From: Oceanococcus sp041619555
Lineage (GTDB): Bacteria > Pseudomonadota > Gammaproteobacteria > Nevskiales > Oceanococcaceae
Length of the DNA: 64,000 nt
Direction of reading: 5' to 3'
Assembly (NCBI GenBank): GCA_041619555.1
Contig: JBFKDQ010000001.1
Coordinates: 1-64,000, forward strand
Part shown: positions 36,436-44,729 of the stretch, piece by piece
Numbering within the stretch: the stretch's first letter is position 1
Layout: the number at the start of each line of letters is the position of its first letter
The notes under the pieces: model-generated
The model's input: only the letters and a program-made list of their open reading frames with translations
What the model was told of the DNA's origin: nothing
The model's database searches: none
Made by a program: the position numbers and the translations under genes

Positions 36436-36478
36436 TTGACTATGGCGCACAAACTCGAAATCATATGTCGGCTAATCT
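36436..36478 (+). promoter_or_regulatory. Possible promoter of the cytochrome c unit
   Basis: TTGACT (36436-36441) is a good -35 match, but the best -10-like hexamers (TCATAT at 36461-36466 or CATATG at 36462-36467) sit at a spacing of 19-20 bases, longer than ideal. It lies 25-60 bases ahead of the first cytochrome start in the divergent ppx/cytochrome gap. Weak call. Confidence 0.3.
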
Positions 36479-36502
36479 AAAGGCTCCTTGGGAGAGAAAC
36501 GA

Positions 36503-36829
36503 ATGAAATTATGGGCTTACGTCAGTGGCCTCGGGCTGCTGATCGGCGCGGTCTCTGCCCAAGCGGGAGGCGATCCTGCCGCAGGCAAGGTCAAGGCAGA
36601 CACCTGCATGGGCTGCCACGGCATTGTTGGCTATACCAATGCCTATCCGACCTATCGCGTTCCGCGCCTGGGTGGACAGCATGCCGCTTACCTGGAAATT
36701 GCGCTGAAGGCCTACCGCTCCGGCGAACGCCAGCACCCGACCATGCATGCCCAGGCCGCCACCATGAACGACCAGGACATTGCGGATCTCGCCGCCTACC
36801 TGAGCAAAGCCGGCAACGCCGAGGAATGA
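36503..36829 (+). CDS. Periplasmic monohaem cytochrome c (first of a pair)
   Basis: Encodes 108 residues from the ATG at 36503, with GGGAGAG as ribosome-binding site. Signal peptide 1-22 (ends SAQAGG), then one haem site Cys35-Met-Gly-Cys38-His39. PRLGGQHAAYLEIALKAYRSGERQHPTMHAQ has the spacing of cytochrome c4/c553 domains, with Met81 or Met88 as sixth ligand. The next gene encodes a very similar domain and overlaps by ATGA; together they have the content of a dihaem cytochrome c4 divided into two polypeptides, each with its own signal peptide. Electron transfer in the periplasm is expected; the terminal oxidase or reductase partner is not in the window. Confidence 0.92.
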   Translation: MKLWAYVSGLGLLIGAVSAQAGGDPAAGKVKADTCMGCHGIVGYTNAYPTYRVPRLGGQHAAYLEIALKAYRSGERQHPTMHAQAATMNDQDIADLAAYLSKAGNAEE

Positions 36830-37164
36830 ACATGCAAAAAATCGCTTTGATCGCCGCGCTGGCCCTGCTCGGACCGGGCACCGCTGTTGCCGCGGGCAAT
36901 CCCGCCGCCGGCGAACAGAAAGCCGCCACCTGCGCCGCCTGCCATGGCGCCAATGGCATCAGCGCCTCGCCGGCCTTCCCCACGCTCGCCGGCCAGCACG
37001 CCAGCTATCTCGAAGTGGCACTGGAACAGTACCAGGACGGCACCCGCAAGAACGCCATCATGATGGGCCAGGCGGCGAATCTGAGCGCCCAGGACATCAA
37101 GGATCTGGCCGCCTATTTCGCACGCCAGCAGGGCCTGTACACGCCCAAGTACGACAACCCGTGA
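36826..37164 (+). CDS. Periplasmic monohaem cytochrome c (second of a pair)
   Basis: Encodes 112 residues, starting at the ATG at 36826 that overlaps the preceding stop (ATGA); an in-frame ATG at 36832 is an alternative. Signal peptide to about residue 23 (TAVAAGNPAAG), haem site Cys36-Ala-Ala-Cys39-His40, and LAGQHASYLEVALEQYQDGTRKNAIMMGQA with Met79/Met80 as likely sixth ligand. Closely parallels the upstream gene along its whole length (GxPAAGxxKA, CxxCHG, GQHAxYLExAL), so the pair arose by duplication or by splitting a dihaem ancestor. The following barrel gene starts inside its stop region (GTGA). Confidence 0.92.
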   Translation: MNMQKIALIAALALLGPGTAVAAGNPAAGEQKAATCAACHGANGISASPAFPTLAGQHASYLEVALEQYQDGTRKNAIMMGQAANLSAQDIKDLAAYFARQQGLYTPKYDNP

Positions 37165-37730
37165 GTACCCGCCGTCTGCTCCTGGGCGGCCTCAGCACGA
37201 CCATGATCATGGCTTCGGCCGTCACCCTGGCGGCCGAAGCGGATTACAACTACCTGCAGACCGGCTACCTCAAGACCCGTGCGGATCTGGGCGGGCTTGA
37301 GCAAACCGGGTTTGAAGCGGAACTTTCCGCCCCGCTGGAAGCGGGCAACTTTCTGCGCGTGCGCTACGCCCGCAGCAAAGACCGGGACGATGACGCCACC
37401 CGCACGGAATTCAGCGGCGGCCTCGGCATGCATACGGTTTCGGCCAACAATCTCGACCTGTATGGCCTGATCACCTACGACGAGTTCAAGTTTCGCGGGA
37501 TCGCGGATGACGGCTACGGCGGCGAACTGGGCCTGCGCTGGCTGCCTTCCAGCAGCCTGGAGCTGGCAGGTGGTGGGCGCTATCAGAAAATGGGCGATCG
37601 AGGTGAAAGCCAGACCTGGTTCGGCGGCCTGGTCCTTGTGCTGGGCAGTGGTCTGGCCGTGAGCGGTCGTTACGAAAACGCAGAAGGCGAATCCAGCATC
37701 AGCGTCGGCCTGAGGTTTCTGTCGCGGTAG
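37161..37730 (+). CDS. Small outer-membrane beta-barrel protein
   Basis: Encodes 189 residues beginning at GTG 37161, which overlaps the cytochrome stop (GTGA). The signal peptide (1-25, ends TLAAEADYN) carries a twin arginine near its start (STRRLLLGG) but the rest looks Sec-type. The mature protein is a run of alternating hydrophobic/polar strands ending in aromatic or hydrophobic residues: FLRVRYARS, LDLYGLITYDEF, GGELGLRWLPSS, SISVGLRFLSR, consistent with an eight-stranded barrel. The strand pattern recalls the Ax21/Omp-type small barrels of xanthomonads, but I cannot assign it. Overlap with two cytochrome genes suggests co-expression and possibly a linked role. Confidence 0.75.
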   Translation: MSTRRLLLGGLSTTMIMASAVTLAAEADYNYLQTGYLKTRADLGGLEQTGFEAELSAPLEAGNFLRVRYARSKDRDDDATRTEFSGGLGMHTVSANNLDLYGLITYDEFKFRGIADDGYGGELGLRWLPSSSLELAGGGRYQKMGDRGESQTWFGGLVLVLGSGLAVSGRYENAEGESSISVGLRFLSR

Positions 37731-37752
37731 ATGCAGTCGCTCAGGCGGCGCA

Positions 37753-37784
37753 GCCGACCGGGCTCAAGATCTAGCCCGGCCGGC
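37753..37784. terminator. Hairpin between two convergent barrel genes
   Basis: GCCG-A-CCGGGCT (37753-37764) pairs with AGCCCGG-C-CGGC (37773-37784) across an eight-base loop, eleven pairs with one internal mismatch. It lies mid-way between the convergent genes ending at 37730 and 37796. No U-tract on either strand. Confidence 0.5.
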
Positions 37785-37795
37785 CTGCCCCGAAA

Positions 37796-38491
37796 TCAGA
37801 GCATGAAGATCAGCTGGGCGTAAAGGCCGCCCACCCGCGCATCCATGGCCGACTCGCCGTTGGTCACATCGTACTGCTTTTGATGCCAGCCCAGGCGAAT
37901 CCGCATCGGTTCGGCGGCGATCTCAAGACCGGCGCTCAACTCCAGCGCCCAGTTCTTTTCAAATGCGATATAGCCGGCATCCAGATTCAGTCGCATCAGC
38001 TGCAACAGATCGGTGGAATAACTCACCGTGGCCAGCGGAAAAATCTCGCTGATGGTGTCGCTGTCCGACGCCCCTCCTTCCTCGCTCACGACAATTTCGC
38101 CATCCAGGATCTTGACCGCCAGCCCCAGTCCCAGGTCACGCCAGGGAAACCAGAGAAAGCGGGCGCCAAGGTCCGTGAAATCGGCCTGCGTCTGCACATT
38201 GGCGTCTGAGCTGAAACTGGCCCCGCCGAAAGTCGCATCCGAACTCAGTTGCCCGCTACCGGCGAAATCCATCGGCATGTAGCTCAGCTGCAACCAGCCA
38301 TCATCGACCAGCCAGCCATGGCTGGCGCTGTTGCCCAGCCCCATTTCATCACGCAGATCGACCGCCCGCCCCTGATTCTGCACGGTGCCACTGACGCGTC
38401 CGTACCAGGGCCAGTAGCCGATGCCCGTGGCACTCGCCGAATAGGAATTCAGGCTCAGACAAAACAGGACCAGCAGGGAAACTTTTTTCAT
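37796..38491 (-). CDS. Outer-membrane barrel protein, TIGR04219-like
   Basis: Encodes 231 residues from the ATG at 38491 (the frame extends to 38518, but MKKVSLLVLFCLSLNSYSAS is the signal peptide). The mature part begins ATGIGYWPWYGRVSGTV, followed by a run of beta-strands with LRDEMGLGNSASHGWLVDDG and FAGSGQLSSDATFGG, and ends in YAQLIFML. The order (a 'GIGYW...SGTV' start, an acidic 'L-x-D-E/D-LGL' motif, and a 'SGSG' turn) matches my memory of the TIGR04219 outer-membrane family, which was described as co-occurring with GlyGly-CTERM proteins. Two such tails occur in this window. Family call is by appearance. Confidence 0.72.
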   Translation of the reverse strand: MKKVSLLVLFCLSLNSYSASATGIGYWPWYGRVSGTVQNQGRAVDLRDEMGLGNSASHGWLVDDGWLQLSYMPMDFAGSGQLSSDATFGGASFSSDANVQTQADFTDLGARFLWFPWRDLGLGLAVKILDGEIVVSEEGGASDSDTISEIFPLATVSYSTDLLQLMRLNLDAGYIAFEKNWALELSAGLEIAAEPMRIRLGWHQKQYDVTNGESAMDARVGGLYAQLIFML

Positions 38492-38648
38492 GAAAATCCA
38501 TCTCATCGTTGCACTCATGTCGCCGAACTCGTTTAAGCCGGCCCTTTGCTACTTGAAATCAAACCATTTGCCCCCATTGCGTCTGCGGGTGAGTGTCGTT
38601 TGATCCCGTCAATTCATTATCCAGTGCAAACCAGCGATTAGCCAGACC

Positions 38649-39989
38649 ATGAACCCGTTCCTACGCATCTGCCTTAGCCTGCTGTTGAGCCTGCTGATCA
38701 TCGCCCCGCTGCAGGCGCATCCGGCGGGGGCCCATGACGACCTGGCCGACATGCTGGAGAAGGTGACGCCCGGGGTCGTCAATATCGCGACCCGCGCGCG
38801 CCTGCAGGTGAATGACAATCCGCTGATGGCGGATCCGTTTTTTCGCTTCTTCTTCGATCTGCCATCGCGCCCCCGGCAGCGCGAGACCCAGAGCCTGGGC
38901 TCAGGCGTCATCGTCGATGCGGTGAAGGGCTACATCCTCACCAACCACCATGTCATCGACAAGGCGAACCAGATCACCGTCACGCTGGCCGATGGCCGCA
39001 CGCTGGAGGCAGACCTCGTCGGCAGCGATCCGGAAACCGACATCGCGGTGATCCGGGTCAAGGCGGAAAAGCTCACCGCCGTCCCCTTCGGCAGCTCCGA
39101 CAAGCTGCGGGTCGGCAACTACGTGGTGGCCATCGGAAATCCGTTCGGCCTCGGCCAGACGGTCACTTCGGGCATTATTTCCGCCCTCGGCCGCAGCGGC
39201 CTGGGCATCGAAGGCTACGAAGATTTCATCCAAACCGATGCCTCGATCAACCCGGGCAATTCCGGCGGCGCGCTGGTCGATACCCAGGGCCGCCTGATCG
39301 GCATCAATACCGCGATCGTCGGCCCCAACGGCGGCAATGTCGGCATCGGCTTCGCCATTCCCTCGCGCATGGCGCAATCCCTGATGGAGCAGATCATCGA
39401 TTTCGGCGAGGTTCAGCGCGGTCGCCTTGGCGTCAGCGTACAGGATCTAAACCAGGATCTGGCCGCGGCGCTCAGGGCGGTCGGCGCGAAAGGCGCCGTG
39501 ATCACCCAGGTGGAATCCGGCGGCACCGCCGACCAGGCCGGCCTGCAATCCGGCGACATCGTCACCGCGATCAATGGCCGGCCGGTGGAAAGCGCCACCG
39601 ACCTGCGCAATGCGGTCGGCCTGATCCGGGCCGGCGACGAAATGGTGATGGACATCCTGCGCGATGGTCGCAGCCGACGCCTGAAAGCACGCATCAATCC
39701 GCCCAAGAACATTGAGGCCGCCAAACTCAGCGAACTGCTGGGTGGCGCCACCCTGGGCGAACTGTCGTCAACGCATCCGCTTGCCGGCGCCGGGATCGTG
39801 ATCAAAACGGTGGAACCCGGCAGTCCCGCGGCGCGCGCGGGCCTGCGGCCTGGCGACATCATCAGTTCGGTGAATCGCCGCAACGTGCGCGATATCGACG
39901 ATTTCCAGAAAGCCGCCGCAGCGTCTCGCGGAGAATTGCTGCTCAATATCCGCCGGGGCAACCGGGCGTTCTTTCTGATGCTGCGCTGA
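38649..39989 (+). CDS. degQ: DegQ/HtrA-type periplasmic serine endoprotease
   Basis: Encodes 446 residues: signal peptide to about residue 24, protease domain with His101 in ILTNHHVID, Asp131 in DPETDIAVIRV and Ser205 in INPGNSGGALVD, then two PDZ domains (about 255-340 and 365-440; first GRLGVSVQDLNQDL, second GAGIVIKTVEPGSPAARAGL). LA-loop residues DPFFRFFFDLP are shorter than in DegP, which favours DegQ. It degrades or refolds damaged envelope proteins. Divergent from the TIGR04219-like barrel; no sigma-E promoter was recognised in the 157-base gap. Confidence 0.94.
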   Translation: MNPFLRICLSLLLSLLIIAPLQAHPAGAHDDLADMLEKVTPGVVNIATRARLQVNDNPLMADPFFRFFFDLPSRPRQRETQSLGSGVIVDAVKGYILTNHHVIDKANQITVTLADGRTLEADLVGSDPETDIAVIRVKAEKLTAVPFGSSDKLRVGNYVVAIGNPFGLGQTVTSGIISALGRSGLGIEGYEDFIQTDASINPGNSGGALVDTQGRLIGINTAIVGPNGGNVGIGFAIPSRMAQSLMEQIIDFGEVQRGRLGVSVQDLNQDLAAALRAVGAKGAVITQVESGGTADQAGLQSGDIVTAINGRPVESATDLRNAVGLIRAGDEMVMDILRDGRSRRLKARINPPKNIEAAKLSELLGGATLGELSSTHPLAGAGIVIKTVEPGSPAARAGLRPGDIISSVNRRNVRDIDDFQKAAAASRGELLLNIRRGNRAFFLMLR

Positions 39990-40186
39990 GGAAGCTCCAA
40001 TCCGATCGTGGGCATGACATCGCAGCCTGAAAACCGATCCACCCGCACGGGCCACACGGTCAACAGCACCCCTGTTGGCCGCAGCGCCCGTCTGGCTTGG
40101 CCGGTTTCTTCGCCTGCGCATGGCGCATGCCCACATCCAGTCAGGGCTTGCTTGAACAATAACTGATCCATTGAGGGGAAATACCG

Positions 40187-40909
40187 ATGATTGAGGTGGA
40201 ACATCTCAGCAAGCGGTTTGCTGACCGTTATGCTGTCGATGACCTGTCCTTTGCTGTCGCGCCGGGAGAAATCCTCGGCTTTCTCGGGCCGAACGGCGCG
40301 GGCAAATCGACAACCATGAAGATGATTACCGGCTTTCTGACGCCGACCAGCGGCACCGCCCGCATCATGGGACACGACATCCAGACCGACGCCGTCGCCG
40401 CCAAACGCTGTTTCGGCTATCTGCCGGAAGGCGCGCCCGGTTACGCCGACATGACGGTTGCAGAGTTTCTCGGCTTCATCGCCGATATCCGTGGCCTGCG
40501 CGGCGCGCTCAAACAAACCCGCATCGACGCGGTGGTCGCCGACGTGCACCTGTCCGCAGTGCTGGGACAGAAACTGGAAACCCTGTCCAAGGGCTTCCGC
40601 CGCCGCGTTGGTCTGGCCCAGGCCATCCTGCACGACCCACAAGTCCTGATTCTGGATGAGCCCACCGATGGCCTGGACCCCAATCAGAAACACGAGGTGC
40701 GCAAGCTGATTCAAGGCATGGCCAAGGACAAGATCATTATCGTCTCCACCCATATCCTGGAAGAGGTGGAAGCGGTGTGCTCCCGCGCCATGATCATCGC
40801 CCACGGCCGCCGCCTGGCCGACGACACGCCTGCCGCACTGGCGGCGCAATCCAGCGCCGGCACCCTGGTTGACTATTTCCGCCAAATCACCGCCGGAGAC
40901 CTGTCATGA
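40187..40909 (+). CDS. ABC transporter ATP-binding protein of a GldA-like unit
   Basis: Encodes 240 residues. Walker A GPNGAGKST (34-42), Q-loop region ITGFLTPTSG, signature LSKGFRRRVGLAQ in place of LSGGQ, Walker B VLILDEPTDGLDP and switch histidine in VSTHILEEVE. The size and the LSKGF signature fit the GldA/NatA class of ABC-2 exporters. The permease gene starts four bases before this one stops (ATGA). Ribosome-binding site GAGGGG precedes the ATG. The four genes 40187-44513 form one unit; its substrate and role in non-gliding proteobacteria are not established. Confidence 0.93.
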   Translation: MIEVEHLSKRFADRYAVDDLSFAVAPGEILGFLGPNGAGKSTTMKMITGFLTPTSGTARIMGHDIQTDAVAAKRCFGYLPEGAPGYADMTVAEFLGFIADIRGLRGALKQTRIDAVVADVHLSAVLGQKLETLSKGFRRRVGLAQAILHDPQVLILDEPTDGLDPNQKHEVRKLIQGMAKDKIIIVSTHILEEVEAVCSRAMIIAHGRRLADDTPAALAAQSSAGTLVDYFRQITAGDLS

Positions 40910-41640
40910 ATCCGACCCACATCATCTTCCGCCGCGAACTGGCCGCCTACTTCGCCACTCCGCTGGCCTACATCTTCATCGTCATCTTCCTCGTCCTGAG
41001 CGGGGTTTTCACCTTTTATCTGGGCAATTTTTTCGCCCGCGGCCAGGCTGATCTGCAGTCCTTCTTCACCTTCCACCCCTGGCTGTACCTGTTCTTGATT
41101 CCGGCAATCGCGATGCGCATCTGGTCCGAGGAGCGCAAGGCCGGCACCATCGAGTTGCTGCTCACCCTGCCGATCACGATGGGCCAGGCGGTGTGGGGCA
41201 AATTCCTCGCCGCCTGGGCTTTCATCGCCATCGCCCTGGCGGGCACGCTGCCCCTGTGGCTAACGGTGAACTATCTGGGAGACCCCGACAACGGCATCAT
41301 CCTCGCCGCGTATATCGGCTCCCTGCTGATGGCCGGCGCCTACCTCGCGGTCGGCGTCTGCATCTCCGCCGCGACCAAGAGCCAGGTGATTGCCTTCATT
41401 GTTGCGCTGATCGTGTGTTTCGGCTTTACCCTGGCCGGATTTCCGATGGTTCTGGACATGTTCTCCGCCTGGCTGCCGGACGGGATCACCCGCGCCATCG
41501 CCAGCCTGTCCTTCCTGACGCATTTCCAGGCCATCGCCAAAGGCGTGATCGATCTGCGCGATCTGATCTTCTTTGCCGCCTTCATCATCGCCTGGCTGTA
41601 TGCCAGCGCGATCGTGATCGATCTGAAAAAAGCTGACTAG
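40906..41640 (+). CDS. ABC-2 type permease of a GldF-like unit
   Basis: Encodes 244 residues with six hydrophobic helices (first about 20-45, YIFIVIFLVLSGVFTFYLG; last about 218-240, FFAAFIIAWLYASAIVIDL). The loop RIWSEERKAGTIELLLTLPI carries the conserved E-R-K-x-G-T-I/L-E-L-L-L motif of ABC-2 exporters that couples to the ATPase. Overlaps the ATPase gene by ATGA and ends nine bases before the GldG-like gene. By analogy with GldF it would work with the ATPase and the GldG-like protein as one membrane complex. Confidence 0.92.
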   Translation: MNPTHIIFRRELAAYFATPLAYIFIVIFLVLSGVFTFYLGNFFARGQADLQSFFTFHPWLYLFLIPAIAMRIWSEERKAGTIELLLTLPITMGQAVWGKFLAAWAFIAIALAGTLPLWLTVNYLGDPDNGIILAAYIGSLLMAGAYLAVGVCISAATKSQVIAFIVALIVCFGFTLAGFPMVLDMFSAWLPDGITRAIASLSFLTHFQAIAKGVIDLRDLIFFAAFIIAWLYASAIVIDLKKAD

Positions 41641-41649
41641 GAGATCTCG

Positions 41650-43500
41650 ATGAACACCAAGACTTTCAATCGCAGCAGCCTGATCGTGGTTGCGATCGGC
41701 CTGCTCGCCGTGGTCAGCCTCAGCCAGCTGCTGTTCAAGGGCGTCCGCCTGGACCTGACCGAAAACCGGCTCTACACCCTGAGTGAGGGCACGCGCAATA
41801 TCCTCGACAAGATCGAGGAGCCGGTGCAGCTGTATTTCTTCTATAACCAGGACGCGGCAAAGGAAGCGCCGCAGTTGCAGGCCTATGCCAATCGCGTGCA
41901 GGAGTTCCTTGAGGAAATCGCCCTGCGGGGTGGAGACAGGCTGCGTCTGCAACTGATCGCGCCGGAACCCTTCTCCACCGACGAGGATCGCGCGGTCGAA
42001 CTGGGCATTCAGAGCGTGCCGATCAACGATGTCGGCGACAACCTCTACTTCGGTCTGGCCGGCACCAATACGGTCGATGATGTGCAGACCATCGGCTTCT
42101 TCCAGCCGAACCGGGAGTCCCTGCTGGAATACGATGTGGCCAAACTGATCTACAACCTGGCCCATCCGAGCAAGCCCAAGGTGGGTCTGTTGAGCCGCCT
42201 GGACGTCAACGGCGGCTTCGACCCTCAGCGCATGCAGGCCACCCCCGCCTGGATGGCGGTCCAGCAACTGCAGGAATTTTTCGATGTCATCGAGGTGGAC
42301 CCGGAAACCACCAGCCTGGAAGAGGACATGGAACTGCTGGTGCTGATCCATCCGGCGAGACTGCCGGAAGCCACCCTGTATGCCATCGATCAGTTCGTGC
42401 TGGGCGGCGGCCATGCCCTGGTCTTTGTCGACACCTATGCCGAATCCGCCGCCCCGCAGGGCATGAGCGCGATGGCCGAAGGCCCGGGACCGGCCTCCGA
42501 CCTGGAGCCGCTGTTCAAGGCCTGGGGCGTGAAGCTGAGCGGCGACGTGCTGGGCGATGGCGCTGCCGCTTTGCAGGTGCAGGGACCAGGATCCAGCCGG
42601 CCGACCTACCATCTGGGCATGCTCGGCTTCGATCGCTCGTACTTCAATGCCGAAGACGTGATCACCCAGGACCTGGACAGCATCAATCTGGGCTACAGCG
42701 GCATCCTGCAGCCGCTTGAGGGCGCCACCACCCGCTTTGAAAGCCTGATCCAGTCCAGTGATCGCGCCGCGCCGATTCCGGCCTTCCGCATTCAGCCGCA
42801 GCTCAATCCGGCCAGCCTGCTGGCCAATTTCAGCCCCACCGGCGAACGCTACAGCGTGGCCGCCCGGATCCAGGGCCCGGCCACCAGCGCCTATGGCGAG
42901 GCCGCGCCCGGCGAGATCGAAAATCCGGCGCATCTGGCCAAGTCCGCCAGCGACATCCACGTCATCGTGGTGGCTGATACCGACCTGCTCACCGACCGTT
43001 TCTGGGTTCGGGTGCAGAATTTCCTCGGCCAGACCATCGCCTCGCCGTTCGCCAGCAATGGCGACTTCCTGGTCAATGCGGTGGACAATCTGCTCGGCTC
43101 CTCCGATGTGATCGACATCAAGAGCCGCGCCGGCTATAGCCGGCCGTTCACCCGGGTCGAGGAAATGAAGCGTCAGGCCGATGCCGAATTCCGCAAGCAC
43201 GAGGAGCGCCTGCAATCCGAATTGCAGGAAACGGAAAGAAAACTGGGCGAACTGCAGGCCCAGCGCGGTGACGGCAATGTGCTCACCCTATCGCCCGAAC
43301 AGCGCGCCGAACTGGAGCGTTTCCGCGCAGAGCAGCTGGCGACTCGCAAGGAACTGCGGGAAGTGCGACACAGCCTGAACAAGGACATTGACGCGCTGGA
43401 AATGTGGCTCAAGTTCATCAATGCCGGCCTGGTGCCGCTGCTCATCATCACTCTGGCCCTGGTCCTGGGCCTGCGTCGACGCCAAGGAGGTCGGGGATGA
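41650..43500 (+). CDS. GldG-like membrane-anchored protein of an ABC unit
   Basis: Encodes 616 residues. One transmembrane helix near the N-terminus (about 9-31, SLIVVAIGLLAVVSLSQLLF) is followed by a large periplasmic part with the family opening VRLDLTENRLYTLSEGTRNIL, a thioredoxin-fold-like segment, and LVLIHPARLPEATLYAIDQF, typical of GldG/DUF4350-type proteins. Residues about 505-580 form a long charged coiled coil (EEMKRQADAEFRKHEERLQS and on), then a second membrane helix near the C-terminus (LVPLLIITLALVLGLRRRQ). AGGAG precedes the ATG. The DUF4340 gene begins inside its stop (ATGA). Confidence 0.88.
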   Translation: MNTKTFNRSSLIVVAIGLLAVVSLSQLLFKGVRLDLTENRLYTLSEGTRNILDKIEEPVQLYFFYNQDAAKEAPQLQAYANRVQEFLEEIALRGGDRLRLQLIAPEPFSTDEDRAVELGIQSVPINDVGDNLYFGLAGTNTVDDVQTIGFFQPNRESLLEYDVAKLIYNLAHPSKPKVGLLSRLDVNGGFDPQRMQATPAWMAVQQLQEFFDVIEVDPETTSLEEDMELLVLIHPARLPEATLYAIDQFVLGGGHALVFVDTYAESAAPQGMSAMAEGPGPASDLEPLFKAWGVKLSGDVLGDGAAALQVQGPGSSRPTYHLGMLGFDRSYFNAEDVITQDLDSINLGYSGILQPLEGATTRFESLIQSSDRAAPIPAFRIQPQLNPASLLANFSPTGERYSVAARIQGPATSAYGEAAPGEIENPAHLAKSASDIHVIVVADTDLLTDRFWVRVQNFLGQTIASPFASNGDFLVNAVDNLLGSSDVIDIKSRAGYSRPFTRVEEMKRQADAEFRKHEERLQSELQETERKLGELQAQRGDGNVLTLSPEQRAELERFRAEQLATRKELREVRHSLNKDIDALEMWLKFINAGLVPLLIITLALVLGLRRRQGGRG

Positions 43501-44513
43501 AAAATTTCAAATTTCTGATTGCCGCCGTTGCCGCGCTGAGCGCGGCGGCCTGGCTGTTCAGCCACAAGGAAGAGCAGAAATTCGCCAGCCAGCAGGAAGA
43601 ACTGCTGCTACCCAAGCTGGACGCCCAGTTGGGTGACATCGACCAGGTCACCTTGCAGGCGGCGGGCGGCGAAACCGTCACCCTCAAGCGCCAGGATGGA
43701 TCCTGGGGCGTGGCGGAACGCGAGGGATTCACGGCCGACACCAAGGCCTTGCGCCGGGAGCTGCGCAAGCTGGCCATGGCGAAGATCGTGGAAGCCAAGA
43801 CCAGCCAGGCCGCCCTGTATGAGCGCCTTGGCGTGCAGGATGTGGATCTGGCCAGCGACACCACCCTGCGCATCCGCGCCATGAACGGCGCGGATGCGGT
43901 ACTGGACCTTTTGATTGGCAAGTCGGGCAAACGCGGCAGTTACGTGCGCCTGAGCGATCAGAGCCAGTCCTGGCTGATCGATTCCAGCCTGAACCTGCCA
44001 CGCACGGCCTCGGCCTGGCTGGACAAGGCGCTGCTGGACATCCCCCGCGCGGAGATCGGCAGGATTGAAGTTCAGCCTCTGGAAGGCCCGGCCTACAGCC
44101 TGGAAAAAGCCGACAAGGAGCAGCCCGATTTCGATCTCACACCGCCCGCGCCCGAAGGCCGGGAACTGAACATGGCGAACATCAATCGTCTGGCGGCAGC
44201 GCTGGCCGGCCTGCGGCTGAATGATGTGGCGCTGGAGCTGCCGGAGGACCTCGCATGGAGCACTGCCCGTTACCGGCGATTCGACGGCCTCATCGTGCAG
44301 CTGAAAGTGGCCAAGCAGGGCAGTGATCGCTACCTGCAGCTGACGGCTTCCGTCGCCGCGGATGCGGCCGAGGACAGCGGCGTCGCGGCCGAGGCCGAGC
44401 GCATCAATGCGCTGGCCCGCTCCCGCAGCTTCAAGATGGGTCAGTACGCGGTCGACGCGATGGCCTTGCAGCACGAGATGCTTCTACAGGCCCTGCCGGA
44501 GGACGCCTCCTGA
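43497..44513 (+). CDS. DUF4340 protein, last gene of the ABC-GldG unit
   Basis: Encodes 338 residues from the ATG at 43497, overlapping the GldG-like stop; AAGGAGG lies 9-15 bases upstream within that gene. A signal anchor (residues 5-23, FLIAAVAALSAAAWLFSHK) precedes a periplasmic part made of repeated alpha/beta units. DQVTLQAAGGETVTLKRQDG followed by WGVAEREGFTADTKALRREL is the DUF4340 hallmark, repeated more loosely at 44041-44180. The family is nearly always next to GldG-like genes; no activity is known. An intrinsic-type terminator follows at 44538. Confidence 0.87.
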   Translation: MKNFKFLIAAVAALSAAAWLFSHKEEQKFASQQEELLLPKLDAQLGDIDQVTLQAAGGETVTLKRQDGSWGVAEREGFTADTKALRRELRKLAMAKIVEAKTSQAALYERLGVQDVDLASDTTLRIRAMNGADAVLDLLIGKSGKRGSYVRLSDQSQSWLIDSSLNLPRTASAWLDKALLDIPRAEIGRIEVQPLEGPAYSLEKADKEQPDFDLTPPAPEGRELNMANINRLAAALAGLRLNDVALELPEDLAWSTARYRRFDGLIVQLKVAKQGSDRYLQLTASVAADAAEDSGVAAEAERINALARSRSFKMGQYAVDAMALQHEMLLQALPEDAS

Positions 44514-44537
44514 AGCCGCTCGACTGACGCCATGCAC

Positions 44538-44566
44538 AAAGCCGCCTCCGGGCGGCTTTGTTATTT
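44538..44566 (+). terminator. Terminator of the ABC-GldG-DUF4340 unit
   Basis: AAAGCCGCC (44538-44546) pairs with GGCGGCTTT (44551-44559) with a TCCG loop and is followed by GTTATTT. A compact, GC-rich stem with a moderate T-rich tail, 24 bases after the last stop. Confidence 0.75.
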
Positions 44567-44671
44567 CTGCTTATTTGCATCTGAGGATTGGGAATCATGC
44601 ACGTTCAACCCACGCGTTGATTGATCCAGGCGCGCAGCGGATTCATGCGACCGACTGCATTTCGCGCCACC

Positions 44672-44710
44672 TTGCTTCGATAGAGTTCAAGTAATACGAT
44701 CTTGAGATCG
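44672..44710 (+). promoter_or_regulatory. Promoter and operator-like palindrome of vapBC
   Basis: TTGCTT (44672-44677), 17 bases, TACGAT (44695-44700) is a plausible sigma-70 promoter. Overlapping the -10 is the inverted repeat CGATC-TTGA-GATCG (44697-44710), well placed for autorepression by an AbrB-type antitoxin. The vapB start follows 20 bases later. Confidence 0.6.
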
Positions 44711-44729
44711 ATGCGGCGGAGCGGGATAG

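Noticed and set aside
41260..43215. 651-codon minus-strand open frame opposite the permease and GldG-like genes
   Set aside because: Antisense shadow; no start signal, no recognisable motif, and the opposing genes are well supported.
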